Of a DNA stretch of 64,000 nt, positions 21,754 through 31,839 are shown piece after piece; the stretch's first letter is position 1; every line of letters begins with the position of its first letter. The notes beneath the pieces were generated by a model, which saw only the letters and a program-made list of their open reading frames with translations, was not told the origin of the DNA and searched no databases. Source of the DNA: Phytopythium helicoides. Its lineage: Eukaryota; Oomycota; Peronosporomycetes; Pythiales; Pythiaceae. A program made the position numbers and the translations under genes. The DNA lies in NCBI GenBank assembly GCA_024867545.1, contig JANFNE010000013.1:930001-994000 (forward strand), read 5' to 3'.

Positions 21754-22274
21754 ATGCCGATTGATCGTGACCAGCCGGCTGGTATGCCCTCTCGTCGGGA
21801 GCCAAGCAGTGCTCTTGTGGCTAGACCACGTCAGCCAATCGGTCAGAACGTTGTACGATTCATTGCGCGCGAAGAACAGCTGCATCAGGCGCGCCAGTAC
21901 GCCAGAGCGAACGAGACGGCAGCCAACAGAACTCGCTGGGAGGAGAAGCAGAACCTTCGGGCGGGCAGCGGTGCTCGCTTGCAGCAACGACAGCAGTAAG
22001 CTCCTTATCGCTGACTCATTTACCTTCCAGGAGAGCGATCTAACAAATGCAACTGCAGATTGGGTGAAGAGTTAGAGCTGCTGAATAAAGAACTTATTGC
22101 CGTGCGCCACGATCGCCTCAAAAAGTATTATGAGGAATGTTACAATGAGTACGTCATTGCAGCCAAAACACACAAAGACACCAATTTTTCATTCTAACCG
22201 AGAAAATATGCCTGAACAGATGGGAGGATGAACTTCGAGCGCGCGGCTTGGCTATCGTCCGGGACCGTGATTAG
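21754..22274 (+). CDS. Small CFAP141-like (flagella-associated) protein, 3 exons, 128 aa
   Basis: The model joins 21754-21995, 22059-22148 and 22220-22274, both introns in phase 2 with donors GTAAGC and GTACGT (387 nt). The protein is charged and helical: a basic N-terminus, QLHQARQYARANETAANRTR, then LGEELELLNKELIAVRHDRL and the end YNEWEDELRARGLAIVRDRD. Small size, the central helix pattern and the ending (ELxxxGxAxxxxR) recall CFAP141 (C1orf189), a microtubule inner protein of cilia. The match is by pattern only. Oomycete zoospores have two flagella, so such a gene is expected. Confidence 0.5.
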
Positions 22275-22359
22275 GATGCTTGACTGAAGATGTTTTCACA
22301 AAAGCATCAGCAGGAAACTGTGTTTGTTTGGGTATGGCTCAAAGCCTCGAGCATTTCAT

Positions 22360-24270
22360 TTACGCGTTATGCTTCAGCAGAGCGTCTCCAGCAGTAGGAG
22401 AACCTTTATCTTTGCCTTCTTCCACTAGCTCTTGAGCTTCATGGCGGGCTTTCTTGACTCGACGCGAAGGGTAAACAATAACAACGTAGAACAGAAGCAG
22501 CACATACAAAATCCCGACTGTACCAAGCACTGCCCACCCCGTGACAGGTACTCTAGAAGCGACAAACCGAGATAACGTGTTGTACGCCAGGCCAAAATTT
22601 AACGCGCACAGTAGACCTCCGACGGAAACGAGAGTGTAAGCGACGAGGTTGAAAACTCTTCCTCCAGCTGCACGGGTACTCGTTGCGAACGATAGCAGCG
22701 GTATCAGAGCTAGTGGTAGCTGAGCATTCTGCATTACGTCCAGCAGCCCCAGCCATCGCCCTGCCATTACAATATCACCATCACCTCCATTATGCCCGCT
22801 TTGATGAACTCGCACAATCATAATCGCAGCAGTGACAGCCGGGAGTAATGCAATGCTCCGCGTGAGACCAGCGCGAGCTTTCCATGACCGCCCAGTCGGA
22901 GCCTTTTCCAACAGAAATCCTTCGGTGATAAGCTGCGAAGCATAAGCTCCTGCCATAGCCGTCGCAACTCCAGACGCTAACAAACCGACAGCGTATAGGC
23001 GCCGTCCTACACCACCAAGTACGCCACCAATCGCTGCTCCAGCACTTGAGATCCCAATCGATTGGCAATAACCGGCGGATATAGAGGGAGTCTGGCTGTT
23101 TTCTTCAAAGTCATGAGCCCCAATGCAGCACGGCGAGCATGAGTCATCCCCTGATTCTTCAAGCAAACTTGATGAGATGGCACTGTCAAAAACTTGCGTG
23201 TGCGAAAAGATGCATGTGTTTCCCGAGTGAGAGTCGAAGATAGGATGACCGGACGCACGAGCAACCATTGTCGGGACGCACGTCGTGCGAGTACCCGTTC
23301 CAAATAACGCCGAGATCTGGTTCGTGCCCAGCTGCGCACACTGCGAGCTGAAGAGACTCCCAGCAAACCCCGAGAGCAATGCCATGTTGACCAGCATGAC
23401 CACACACAACGCCAGCGCTACTTCCAAAGACGCATAGCGGCTGAGCGCTCTTCTCCATGGCGCCCCGTGTCCAGATTGCAACGCAAGCTTGCCCACCAAT
23501 GCAGAATGAAGAAATAGGTTGTGCGGGACGACAATGCTTCCAAGCGACATCAGCACTGCCATGACATTGTCGCCGTCTAGGCTAGGATGCAGCAGAGCGT
23601 GCGCCATCCCTTCTCCACTAGGGTCGCTAAGCGAGAAAACTGACAAAATACAGACCGCGATCGCAACCAGCAGCGCCATGAACACCAGTGCCATGAGCTT
23701 GCCTCCTTGGTAACTTCCCGTGGCCGTAGGTTTTCCAACGTTGACGCCGCTGTCTGCGCCAGAGTTGTCGCTGACCATCGCCAAGATCGCGAGCACCGCA
23801 AGCCCCGCGAGCGCGCATCCTAGCGACAGTGGAGCTCCAAATAATGTCTGCATCGCCACCGCCGCGCCGACCAAGTGCTTCGCACAGCTCGCAGCCACCG
23901 CAAGCTCCGCCATGAGCCAGAGCAGCATCGCCACGCTTCTCGGGAACTCAAAGCGGCAGAACCGTGCCAGCCCGTGCCCCGAGAGCGCCCCGAGCCTCGC
24001 AGCCAGCACCTGGAAGCCTAGCGCAGCCACCGCGCGCGCCACGGGAACGTAGAGCAGCTCGTAACGCGCGTAGGCGCCGCTCTGCGCGTCGAACTGCAGC
24101 GAGAAAGGGTCCATTTGCGCGGTCGCCACGAGCCAGCCGGGCCCCGCGAGCGCCCAGAACGCGCGCACAGACAGCCGCGCGCGTCTCGGTGGCGCTCGTG
24201 ATGCGCCTGAGGCCACAGGGGCCGCCAGGGGAGCGCGGGAGTCGCTCGCCTTCTCGCTGGCTGCGTCCAT
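22360..24270 (-). CDS. NRAMP-family metal-ion transporter with altered metal ligands (636 aa)
   Basis: A single open frame holds about 11-12 hydrophobic segments in the NRAMP arrangement. The first helix reads GPGWLVATAQMDPFSLQFD (residues 43-61) and the sixth GSIVVPHNLFLHSALVG (244-260), clear relatives of the classic DPGN and MPH helices. Compared with known NRAMP metal sites, Asp54 is kept, but DPGN has become DPFS and the Met before Pro-His is Val248. The family moves Mn2+ or Fe2+ with protons; the changed site suggests another substrate or a sensor role. A long hydrophilic loop (about residues 330-400) is Ser- and Cys-rich. The plasma or vacuolar location is unknown. Confidence 0.85.
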   Translation of the reverse strand: MDAASEKASDSRAPLAAPVASGASRAPPRRARLSVRAFWALAGPGWLVATAQMDPFSLQFDAQSGAYARYELLYVPVARAVAALGFQVLAARLGALSGHGLARFCRFEFPRSVAMLLWLMAELAVAASCAKHLVGAAVAMQTLFGAPLSLGCALAGLAVLAILAMVSDNSGADSGVNVGKPTATGSYQGGKLMALVFMALLVAIAVCILSVFSLSDPSGEGMAHALLHPSLDGDNVMAVLMSLGSIVVPHNLFLHSALVGKLALQSGHGAPWRRALSRYASLEVALALCVVMLVNMALLSGFAGSLFSSQCAQLGTNQISALFGTGTRTTCVPTMVARASGHPIFDSHSGNTCIFSHTQVFDSAISSSLLEESGDDSCSPCCIGAHDFEENSQTPSISAGYCQSIGISSAGAAIGGVLGGVGRRLYAVGLLASGVATAMAGAYASQLITEGFLLEKAPTGRSWKARAGLTRSIALLPAVTAAIMIVRVHQSGHNGGDGDIVMAGRWLGLLDVMQNAQLPLALIPLLSFATSTRAAGGRVFNLVAYTLVSVGGLLCALNFGLAYNTLSRFVASRVPVTGWAVLGTVGILYVLLLFYVVIVYPSRRVKKARHEAQELVEEGKDKGSPTAGDALLKHNA

Positions 24271-24332
24271 GCGGTCGATCCTGGCGGTTGAAGGGTAAAT
24301 TCGTAATTTGGCGTATTCTCGCTTGTCAAAAT

Positions 24333-25134
24333 GGACGCGTCATAGTTGAAGTCGGCCGGGTGGTCATTGGCGACGTGTTGGTGGATGGATGGACTTGCCT
24401 GCTGCAGGCTATTGAGGTGAGCATCAATGCTGGGTCTCGTATGACCCTACCGTTGGTATCTCGCCGATGAATTCGCTCAGTCTCAAATACCCGAGCTTTG
24501 GCACGAGTAGACTGTTCCAACGGCAGTCAGAGCTATGAATTCGTCAAATTTTAACTCTTGTGCGAGTGCTTGATCGTCTTGTGTTGGAGGTTTCGAGTGG
24601 AGTCCTTTCCTGCTTTCGTGACGAAGATTTGCACGAAACCAAGCAAACAGCAGCAACTGCAGCAGATTTCGTTTTCAAACCAGACAACTTTGGGAACGAT
24701 GTCGGCCACGATGTTGCTGTGCTTCAGACGTGGATCCTAAGTATTTTCAATTTAGCATCAGCGAAATTGCCAGCACCTTGACTGAAATGACATCGCAGAT
24801 TCTCTGCGAAAACGGACAGATATACTCGCTTGATCGACTTCTTGAGTCGGCTGGGAGTTGCTTTTACTCCGCTGTCAAAGATCAGCACATGGCCGTGTGT
24901 TCATGCGGAGAAAAAGCACCAACAGAGATATCTAAGGTACAAAACTTTCGTTTGCTGTACGTGACGATAAGGCTTAGAAGTTACAGTAGGCTTCCTCTGA
25001 CGCAAAGTGTGCTTCAAGACGGAAGTCAATCCGAACGAACGGCACAAAATGAGCCTCACGAAACTAGGCTGCTTCGCTCTCGCTGACTCCGACTTGGTGC
25101 TTGTTCACACTGTTGCTCATATTCAATCTTCATA
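24333..25134 (+). other. Possible multi-exon gene, structure unresolved
   Basis: Three coding-like segments lie in order on the plus strand. The first reads GRVIVEVGRVVIGDVLVDGW and ends at a GTGAGC donor near 24419. The second reads LEVSSGVLSCFRDEDLHETK and, further on, FVFKPDNFGNDVGHDVAVLQ (24560-24730). The third reads DPKYFQFSISEIASTLTEMT and onward to a possible donor near 24936. A last stretch, VCFKTEVNPNERHKMSLTKL, ends in a stop near 25134. The segments are in different frames and I could not place introns joining the second to the third. No start codon is certain and no family was recognised. It may be real, broken or carry a sequence error. Confidence 0.3.
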
Positions 25135-25200
25135 ACACCCTAGCTAGGCTGACAACCATGCCCACATGCATGCATCTCACATTATCTCAAACTCGGGAGC

Positions 25201-26160
25201 TCAAGAGCTCAAAGGGATCAGATCGCCGACATCGTCCTCAATGAGAGCGTCGAGGTCGATCTCGTCGAGAAATGCCTTCAGGTCCGAGTCGCTGAGCTCC
25301 AAGTGGTACTTGCCGCCAAATTGAGTCGAGCAGAGCTCCCAACCTGCCGATCGAGGCGTACTGGTGGCAGGCGGCAACCACATCTCGTCGTCTGCGCTGC
25401 TCTGAACCATCGGTGAGCGTGTCACTGAGCGACCGTCGGAATCCGAGGCTAGCTCCGAGTCGTCGCCGCTCGTTTGGCTCCGAAGCAACTCCCGAATGGA
25501 AGACCCGTGCCAGTGGTTCTTGACGCAGTTTGCCGATCGCCCGGGCATCTGCTCGGCAATTCGCACCCACGCGTTACCGAGTTGCTCGTGGAGCTCAATG
25601 AGTAGCCTGTCTTCTTGGGGCGTCCACACTCGACGGACAATCGACGGATCCACTTGGTTTAGCCACCTACATGCGGATAAAGCCACCCAGTTAGCATCCC
25701 AAGCACAATAACTCTGAAAGCACGGCTCGCACCGTTCTCGACACTGCTTCGGACTGCGACCCTCTAGCTCAGCCGCCAGCACAGTCCAGCGACCGAGGCC
25801 GTGCGTTGTCACGAGCGCTCGCAACTGGTCGTCTTGCTCCGTCGTCCATGGCTGCTTGGCCGACAAGCGTCGAGGATACCGTCCTCTTTTGCTCTTGGGC
25901 TTTCTGCTTGTGGATGTGGACGACGAGCTTGCCACGCTCCCAAAGCTCGACGGCAAGGTGGGTCGATTCTGCGCACCAGCAACACGAACACCACCATAAC
26001 AAACGGTAAGCACGGACCCAGCTCTCAGATCCCGCCACGAAAAAGCAAGACGCACCTGATGCATTCCGCACCGAAGCGTCGATTGCATGGCGAGGCTGGC
26101 AGTCTCCAGGCCCATGATTCGCGCTCCCACGTGACGAGCAAATCGCCGACTGGTGCCCAC
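25201..26160 (-). CDS. R2R3-type Myb DNA-binding protein (268 aa after splicing)
   Basis: The whole span is open, but two introns are clear (26055-25969 and 25732-25667). Removing the second rebuilds the canonical QCRERWLNQVDPSI linker between two Myb repeats. Repeat 1 starts at QPWTTEQDDQLRALV and repeat 2 is VWTPQEDRLLIELHEQLGNA with WVRIAEQMPGRSANCVKNHW. These helices bind DNA through the third helix, so a nuclear transcription factor is expected. The C-terminus is acidic (LKAFLDEIDLDALIEDD), as in an activation region. Both introns are multiples of three without stops (87 and 66 bp), so intron retention would give a longer protein with a disrupted linker. The start could also be a downstream Met (MGLETAS or MQSTLRC). 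Confidence 0.85.
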   Translation of the reverse strand: MGTSRRFARHVGARIMGLETASLAMQSTLRCGMHQVRLAFSWRDLRAGSVLTVCYGGVRVAGAQNRPTLPSSFGSVASSSSTSTSRKPKSKRGRYPRRLSAKQPWTTEQDDQLRALVTTHGLGRWTVLAAELEGRSPKQCRERCEPCFQSYCAWDANWVALSACRWLNQVDPSIVRRVWTPQEDRLLIELHEQLGNAWVRIAEQMPGRSANCVKNHWHGSSIRELLRSQTSGDDSELASDSDGRSVTRSPMVQSSADDEMWLPPATSTPRSAGWELCSTQFGGKYHLELSDSDLKAFLDEIDLDALIEDDVGDLIPLSS

Positions 26161-26806
26161 CGCTCGCTAGCTTCACTCGGCCACAGTGACCAACGCCGAC
26201 AGATTCCTACCCGAGCGACAAAAAACACAGCAAAAGGCTGTGGCGTGCCGTCGGTGCAATTCCATTTCGCAGAGCTCCTGACGCCGGGTCGCAGCAAATG
26301 AATAGCGATTCAATCGACTTGTACCGTAGACGGCGAAATGGAAACGTGTTGAAGTGCTGTCGCTTCCCGTGGGACCCAACGCTGAGCCTGCCTCCCTGCC
26401 AATGGTTTTCACGAGACTTTCTCTCGTGGGAACGGCCGAAGGCCCCGTGCGTGTGCTTGCTGCGACGTGTATTTTGCGGGATGGCATGGTCCGACCATTT
26501 TGGCGGTGTTGCGTGGGCATGACGAGCGAGGCTGGGCATTCGCGAACGTTCTAGTATACACCGAATCTCCACATATGAAGGCAATCTCCTACCTGGACCA
26601 AGGGGTATTTGCCCGAAAACAAGTCTATGCATGACTGCAAAGCAAGCAGATGATGCCGAAGTTCGAATCCTTCGGAGCGGAGTGTATATTATATGCGCCG
26701 CCGAGTGCTCGCGGCCGACCGGTGGGGGGAGAATAATACCTACAGCAAAACGTCCGTCGCTCGTCGAGGACCGACACATCACTCTATAGCTGAACTTGTC
26801 GGTGCC
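26161..26806. other. Gap between the Myb gene and the mitochondrial carrier
   Basis: No gene is supported. A sequence with a tRNA T-arm look (GTTCGAATCC near 26662) has no matching acceptor or anticodon stem. The region should contain the Myb promoter and the 3' end of the carrier. Confidence 0.4.
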
Positions 26807-27983
26807 TCAGGTAATCGACTTGAGCTTTTCGTAAGTCGAGTTGACGATGCCCCATGACAGCAACGACCGGAAAAAGTTGACCTGTACGCCGCGGTAGACG
26901 CGCCAGACGCTGTGACCACGTTCGGCGTACGTCGCGTACAGCGCCTCGCGCGTGGTGAGGAACCGCTGGCCGTAGACGCTCTGCATGCGTGCACGAGCGA
27001 CTGGAGAGGGCACGCAGTAAAAAAAAAGTTAGACTCGCAGCCCAGATAGTGTTCGACTCTGCACGCAGCACTCACCATTGATCGGGAACGATATTGTGCT
27101 GATGAGCGCGCCAAGCATGGCGCCGCAGACAAAGTCGTGGAGCATTGTCACGGCGGGGCTCGTGCCCGTGGGGAATGTGTCACGCAGCGGACCTCTTAGC
27201 CCAAAGAACAGAATATTACCCGGTCCGTTGCGCAGCAGAATAGCCGACAGCCCGCGGTAGTGCTCTCGCAGCCCAAACTTGTTGATATGCACCATCGCAT
27301 CGTATGCGCCTGTAATCTCGCGGTTGAACTTGGGCGTCTGCAGCAGCGTTTGCGCTCGCTGTGCCGGTCATGAATGAAAGCACCGCCATTGAGTTACCAC
27401 CACACTTTCTCTTGCAGCATCACAGACAAGCTCGCTCACCTCGAACGGCGTCAGGATGGCCTCGGTGGTTCCCGAGAGCCCCGCGGCAAGCAGGTGGATG
27501 CCCGGCTGGCGTCCAAACTGGTTGCAGAGCAGCTCGTCGTACCAGTTGTAGAGCCCAAACATGATGGACTTGGATACGGCGGCCTGCAGCAGCGGGGGCT
27601 TGACTCCTCTGTACAGCATGAGCCATCCCTCGTGGCGCACGTTCTGGAAAGCCTGCCACGAGTTGAGCCCGAAGAGCTGCCCACGCCATTTTCCACGCCA
27701 CGGCCGTCAGCCGCTCCGCATCCCCTCCGCCCCCCTCAGCGCGCCGCACCTGCTGCCGGAACATGACCTTGTTGATGGGGAAGGTGAAGACGATGTTGAT
27801 GGCCGCCGCCGAGCCGCCGCAGAAGAACTCGCGCGAGTGCGGGTACGAGCGGAAGGCCTCGCGCAGCCACGGGTCCCCCAGCGCGGCCGCGCGCTCCCCC
27901 TCGACCGCCGCTGGCTGCGCGTGGGCCGCGCCCGCCGCCACGCGCTCGTGGGCCGCCAGGCTTTCCTCCAGCGCGGCGCCCAT
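26807..27983 (-). CDS. Mitochondrial carrier, SLC25A51-like NAD+ transporter (4 exons, 315 aa)
   Basis: The model joins 27750-27983, 27440-27676, 27076-27358 and 26807-27000 (948 nt, all phases agree). Three repeats carry the carrier signatures FPINKVMFRQQ, TPFERAQTLLQ and FPINVARARMQ. The pattern is specifically that of SLC25A51/52, the mammalian mitochondrial NAD+ importer: LAAGLSGTTEAILTPFER, HYRGLSAILLRNG, NILFFGLRGPL and RSLLSWGIVNSTYE. The protein would sit in the inner mitochondrial membrane. The long Ala-rich N-terminus (about 50 residues) precedes the first helix. An ATG at 28082 is in frame, but MGAALEES at 27983 is preferred. It is head-to-head with the sorting nexin. Confidence 0.85.
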
Positions 27984-28368
27984 GGCCGCAGGTCGCCGAG
28001 TGCTATTGCTAGGTGAGGAGGAACGGCCGCTGTTAAAGGGTAACGTAACCATGCATTTCACGAGGTTACAATTACGACCCATACGAACTTCAAGTGAGCA
28101 TCTTCTTCAAGAGGGAGCGTCCTAGTTTCAAGCGTAAAATCGGACCCAAGCGGACGGAGATGGAGTCTCCCACGCTAAAACAATACAGAAAAGCGATTTT
28201 ACAAAAGACGACTCAAATCGGGGGAATTACAATACAGCAATCCTATCCATCAAGAGACGTCTTTTGAGCGGATTCTTACTCTTTGACTCATCTTTTGGAA
28301 ACTTCCCCCGAGAGAAAATGCGACTTTGAAGAAGACTGGGGAAACCTACAAGCGCCGAGACCGAGACA

Positions 28369-28393
28369 GGCGGCGACGGCGACGGCGACGGCG
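28369..28393 (+). repeat. Short GGCGAC repeat in the 5' leader of the sorting nexin gene
   Basis: About four GGCGAC units sit directly before the preferred ATG. If an upstream start were used they would encode an Ala-Thr run. They may vary between strains. Confidence 0.6.
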
Positions 28394-29969
28394 ATGGAGC
28401 GCAACGGCAAGTGGGTGAACGTGGACTACACGAACCGCATCCTGGAGGAGTCGGCGGCGCTGGGGCCGTCGCAGGCGGGCGACGAGGGCGCCGGCGCGTT
28501 CCGCAGCGAGCTGCTGGGCATGAGCGGCGGCAGCGAGGGGGCCGCCAACTCGCTCATCCAGGTGACGGTGAGCGAGCCCGTCAAGCAGGGCGAGGGCATG
28601 AACGCCTACATCTCGTACAAGATATCGACGGTCACCACGCGCCCGCAGTTCTCCACCGGATCGTTCGCCGTCATCCGCCGCTACAGCGACTTTGTGTGGC
28701 TCCACGCTGCGCTATACGCGCTCTACCCGGGCGTGGTCGTCCCGCCGCTGCCTGAAAAGCTCCTGGTCGGACGCTTCTCGCCAGAGTTCATCGAGTCGAG
28801 ACGCCGCGCGCTCCAGCTCTTCCTGCAGCGCTGCTGCATGCACCCGGAGCTGCAGCACAGCGACCACCTCACCACGTTCCTCGAGGCCTCCGAGGACGCG
28901 CTGGCGTCCTTCAAGAACGACCCCAGGAACGCCGCCAACGGCAAGGGCGCCAAGGGTGCGCTATTCCAGTGGATCGACGACACGGTCAGCTCCATCTCTT
29001 CGACGCTCGTTGCGGCGCCAGTGAACCTCGAGAAGACGCCCGCGGACGCAGAGGTAGAGGACATGATGGCGTACATTGACGCGCTCGAGCCCATCATGAA
29101 TGGGCTGCACAAGCACGCGCATGGCCTGACCAAGCGCGCTCGTGAGATTGCCGACGGACTCTTTGAGTTCGGTGTGGCATTCACGCTGCTCGGCAAGTCG
29201 GAGGACAACCCTTCTCTGCAGGAAGGGTTGAGCTACATTGGCCACTGCTCCGACCAGCTTTCCATCCTGGCAGCAGAGCACGCAGAGCGTGAGGCGCTCA
29301 ACTTTGAGCAGCCAATCTACGACTACATCCGCCTTGTCGGTGCTGTCAAGGCTGCGCTGCAGAAGCGAAATGACGTGCGCTACTCGTACGCGACAGCCCT
29401 TGCCGATCTTGAGGCGAAGACGGCCGCCATGAACAAAATCTTCAAGAGCAAGGGGGCATCTGCGTCGATGGCCGTCGAGGAGCGAGTGCAGCAGGCGGAA
29501 GGCGAGGTGATGAAGGCTCAGCAGCGTGTGGATGACACCAAGCTGGAGTTCGACATCGTCACGGAGCGTGTGATGCGCGAGGTTGAGCGCTTCAAGCGGG
29601 AGAAACTTGCCGATTTCAAGCAGATCATCTTGGACTACATCCAGCTGCAGATCGAGTACAGCAAGAAGGTGGGGGGTTGTCTGGTTGCAGATGGTGACCG
29701 AATTTGGCCTGACTCGTTCTGAATAGGTTGAGGCAGAATGGAACAAAGTGATCCCAAAGCTTTCACAGATCCACATTGAAGCGACCGGAAGCCCGGAGCC
29801 ACTACACGTTCCTGTGACTCAGAGCAACGGCACCTCGACTCCTCCCCACATTCTCGGCCCCACGATTCGGGAAGACTACATCCCTTCCAACGGCGCAGAC
29901 CTCTCGAGTGACCTGGAGGGGCTTTCTTTCGAGAACGGGCACCACCAGCATCCTGACGTGACTATTTAG
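28394..29969 (+). CDS. PX-BAR sorting nexin, SNX1/Vps5-like (505 aa)
   Basis: The model joins 28394-29668 and 29727-29969 at a phase-0 intron; skipping it would truncate the last helix. A PX domain at about residues 55-180 shows VIRRYSDFVWLH and PPLPEK, with the RRYSDF and proline-rich loop that bind PI3P. The C-terminal half (about 225-450) is helical and matches a Vps5-type BAR domain (DALEPIMNGLHKHAHGLTKR, FKREKLADFKQIILDYIQLQ). Such proteins dimerise on endosomes and make retromer-coated tubules. A Ser/Pro-rich tail follows. The start after a GGCGAC repeat (about 28370-28393) is preferred to an in-frame ATG at 28283. Confidence 0.88.
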
Positions 29970-30189
29970 TGGTGTGGTATGCGTTTGTTGGTCGATCTTC
30001 GAGCGCTGATGGAACCCAAAAGAGACGAGAGGCTCGCACTTCGTTGGACTAGATCGAGTGAAAGCCTCCGTGTTGAACGCTCGTGTCGGTCCGTTCTCGG
30101 CGCATGCACAATGTATAGTGTTTATTGAATGAAACGCCACGAGACATTCCTGCCTCGTCTTGCCACCTTCACTTATCTATCTATCGCAT

Positions 30190-31839
30190 CTACGCAGTTG
30201 CTCCCTCGCTCATGCGGCGGCGGCGAGCCTCGCTGCTGCGTCGACGGGCCTCGACTACCTGAATGATCTGCTCGCGCGACGGCAGCACCCACCGCTTGTA
30301 GCTCTCTCGGTACGAGAACTCTCCTTGAGCTTCCCGTCGGTTTGCCTTCGCCTCCATTCCGTACAGCAGTCCGATGCCACTTGCAGTGCACAGAATCGCC
30401 ACGCCAAAGAGCGTTAGCCACTGCACGGCGGACAAAGCTAGCAAACTCGTCACTGCGAGAGACTCATAGGCTTCAGTCGAAGCAGCACAAGTCGCGAGGG
30501 AAGATGCGTTGGCACTTGATGTCAAGTTGACGGGATATGTCGAATACAGGTACAGGTTGCATGGGCCATGCGTGCTCGTGACATCTCGTGTGATGCGCAT
30601 GTAGCCGTTTTCGCCCCACATGGTGCCCCACGTGTTGCGCAGCACCCAATACTTGTCCCCTGCGTCGGTCTCGCCGAAGCCGACAATTACCACGGCGTGA
30701 TTCACCTCCTTTCCATCGCTCAGACAGTCAGTGGCGTCGTAGATGCCGCCGGTGTAGTGGCGAAAACCCGAGCCAGACGCATCCATGTTGGCCGAGATGG
30801 GACCTGTCAACAGCGCTCGGAGCAACGCGTCTTCGCTGTTGGGCTTCACCACACGGTAGTCGGACACATTGGAAGTCCACGAGACCGCCACTTCCTCGCT
30901 TGTGATGGTTCTACAGGTCGACAAGTCAGCATCGTACTCTTCACTTGCGCTTGATGACGCCGTGTTCATCTCGTACGGATACGTCGACTCGCACGCTACA
31001 CCATGCGGAGCCACGCGGCTCAGGTACTCGTACGTGAGGAAAGGCATACCACCAGAGCACCCCTCGGACGACGAGAACATGGCACGGTCATAGCGCGCAC
31101 GCACGTGATCAAGTGCGGACGAGCAGCTGAGCACTTGCTCGACGCTCAGCGGCTCGGCTTGAAGGTCCAGGGCGATGGCCACACGCGACTCGAGTACCGA
31201 GATGCCCGAGAAGGCCCAGCAGCTGCCGCACGTGCCCTGGTTCTTGATAGGCGTCTCGTACTTGCCGTTCGCGAACGTGGCCCAGTTGAGACTCGTGGGG
31301 ATCGTCACGTTCGCGTCGCTCTCGTCCTCCTGGTAGTCGTAGCCGTACGACCCGGAGGTCGACGATGCCTCTGACTCGCTCGTCTCCGTCTCCATAGAGT
31401 CCACCGTCACCGACATGTGCTTCTTGCTCTTCTTCCTGCTGCGAGCTCTTTTGCTCGTGTGACCTTCATCTTCATCTTCAATGATTGGCCGGTCTCCATG
31501 TCCTCTGTAGTGCGGATCGCGCTCGTTTGTGTTCTCAGGGCTCGAGCGCAGGAAATCGCGGTACTCGTCGTCGCTCAGGTCGCTCATGGCGTTCCAGCCC
31601 ACCGAGAACCCGCGAGCAGCCGCGTCATGTTGCGCCACCAGCTGCGCCGTCGCCTCCAGCGCGCGCGCGCGAGACGCCAACGACGCGCGCTGAGGGCCAA
31701 GCGGAGGCTGCGAGTGCAGCTGCAGGCGGCGTTCGAACGCAGCGACCAGTGCCTCGTGGGCCTCGGAGGACGCGGAGACGCGCGTGCACAGCGCCAGCAG
31801 CAGCAGCAGCAGCTTCATCTTCAGCGGCGGAGGTTTCAA
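30190..31839 (-). CDS. Papain-family (C1A) cysteine protease with C-terminal membrane anchor (549 aa)
   Basis: A signal peptide (MKLLLLLLALCTRVSA) is followed by an I29-like prosegment containing GFSVGWNAMSDLSDDEYR. An acidic/basic low-complexity linker comes before the mature enzyme at about residue 180. The active-site residues are present: QGTCGSCWAF with Gln201 and Cys207, His381 in NHAVVIVGFG, and Asn402 in RNTWG. Unusually for the family, a hydrophobic helix near residues 470-495 and a basic cytoplasmic tail of about 50 residues follow, so the enzyme is probably tethered to a vacuolar or surface membrane. The usual Asn-Ser-Trp is Asn-Thr-Trp. It is tail-to-tail with the sorting nexin. 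Confidence 0.88.
   Translation of the reverse strand: MKPPPLKMKLLLLLLALCTRVSASSEAHEALVAAFERRLQLHSQPPLGPQRASLASRARALEATAQLVAQHDAAARGFSVGWNAMSDLSDDEYRDFLRSSPENTNERDPHYRGHGDRPIIEDEDEGHTSKRARSRKKSKKHMSVTVDSMETETSESEASSTSGSYGYDYQEDESDANVTIPTSLNWATFANGKYETPIKNQGTCGSCWAFSGISVLESRVAIALDLQAEPLSVEQVLSCSSALDHVRARYDRAMFSSSEGCSGGMPFLTYEYLSRVAPHGVACESTYPYEMNTASSSASEEYDADLSTCRTITSEEVAVSWTSNVSDYRVVKPNSEDALLRALLTGPISANMDASGSGFRHYTGGIYDATDCLSDGKEVNHAVVIVGFGETDAGDKYWVLRNTWGTMWGENGYMRITRDVTSTHGPCNLYLYSTYPVNLTSSANASSLATCAASTEAYESLAVTSLLALSAVQWLTLFGVAILCTASGIGLLYGMEAKANRREAQGEFSYRESYKRWVLPSREQIIQVVEARRRSSEARRRRMSEGATA

Noticed and set aside
26640..26700. tRNA-like GTTCGAATCC element
   Set aside because: No paired acceptor stem, no anticodon arm in the right position, and the T-stem pairs imperfectly.
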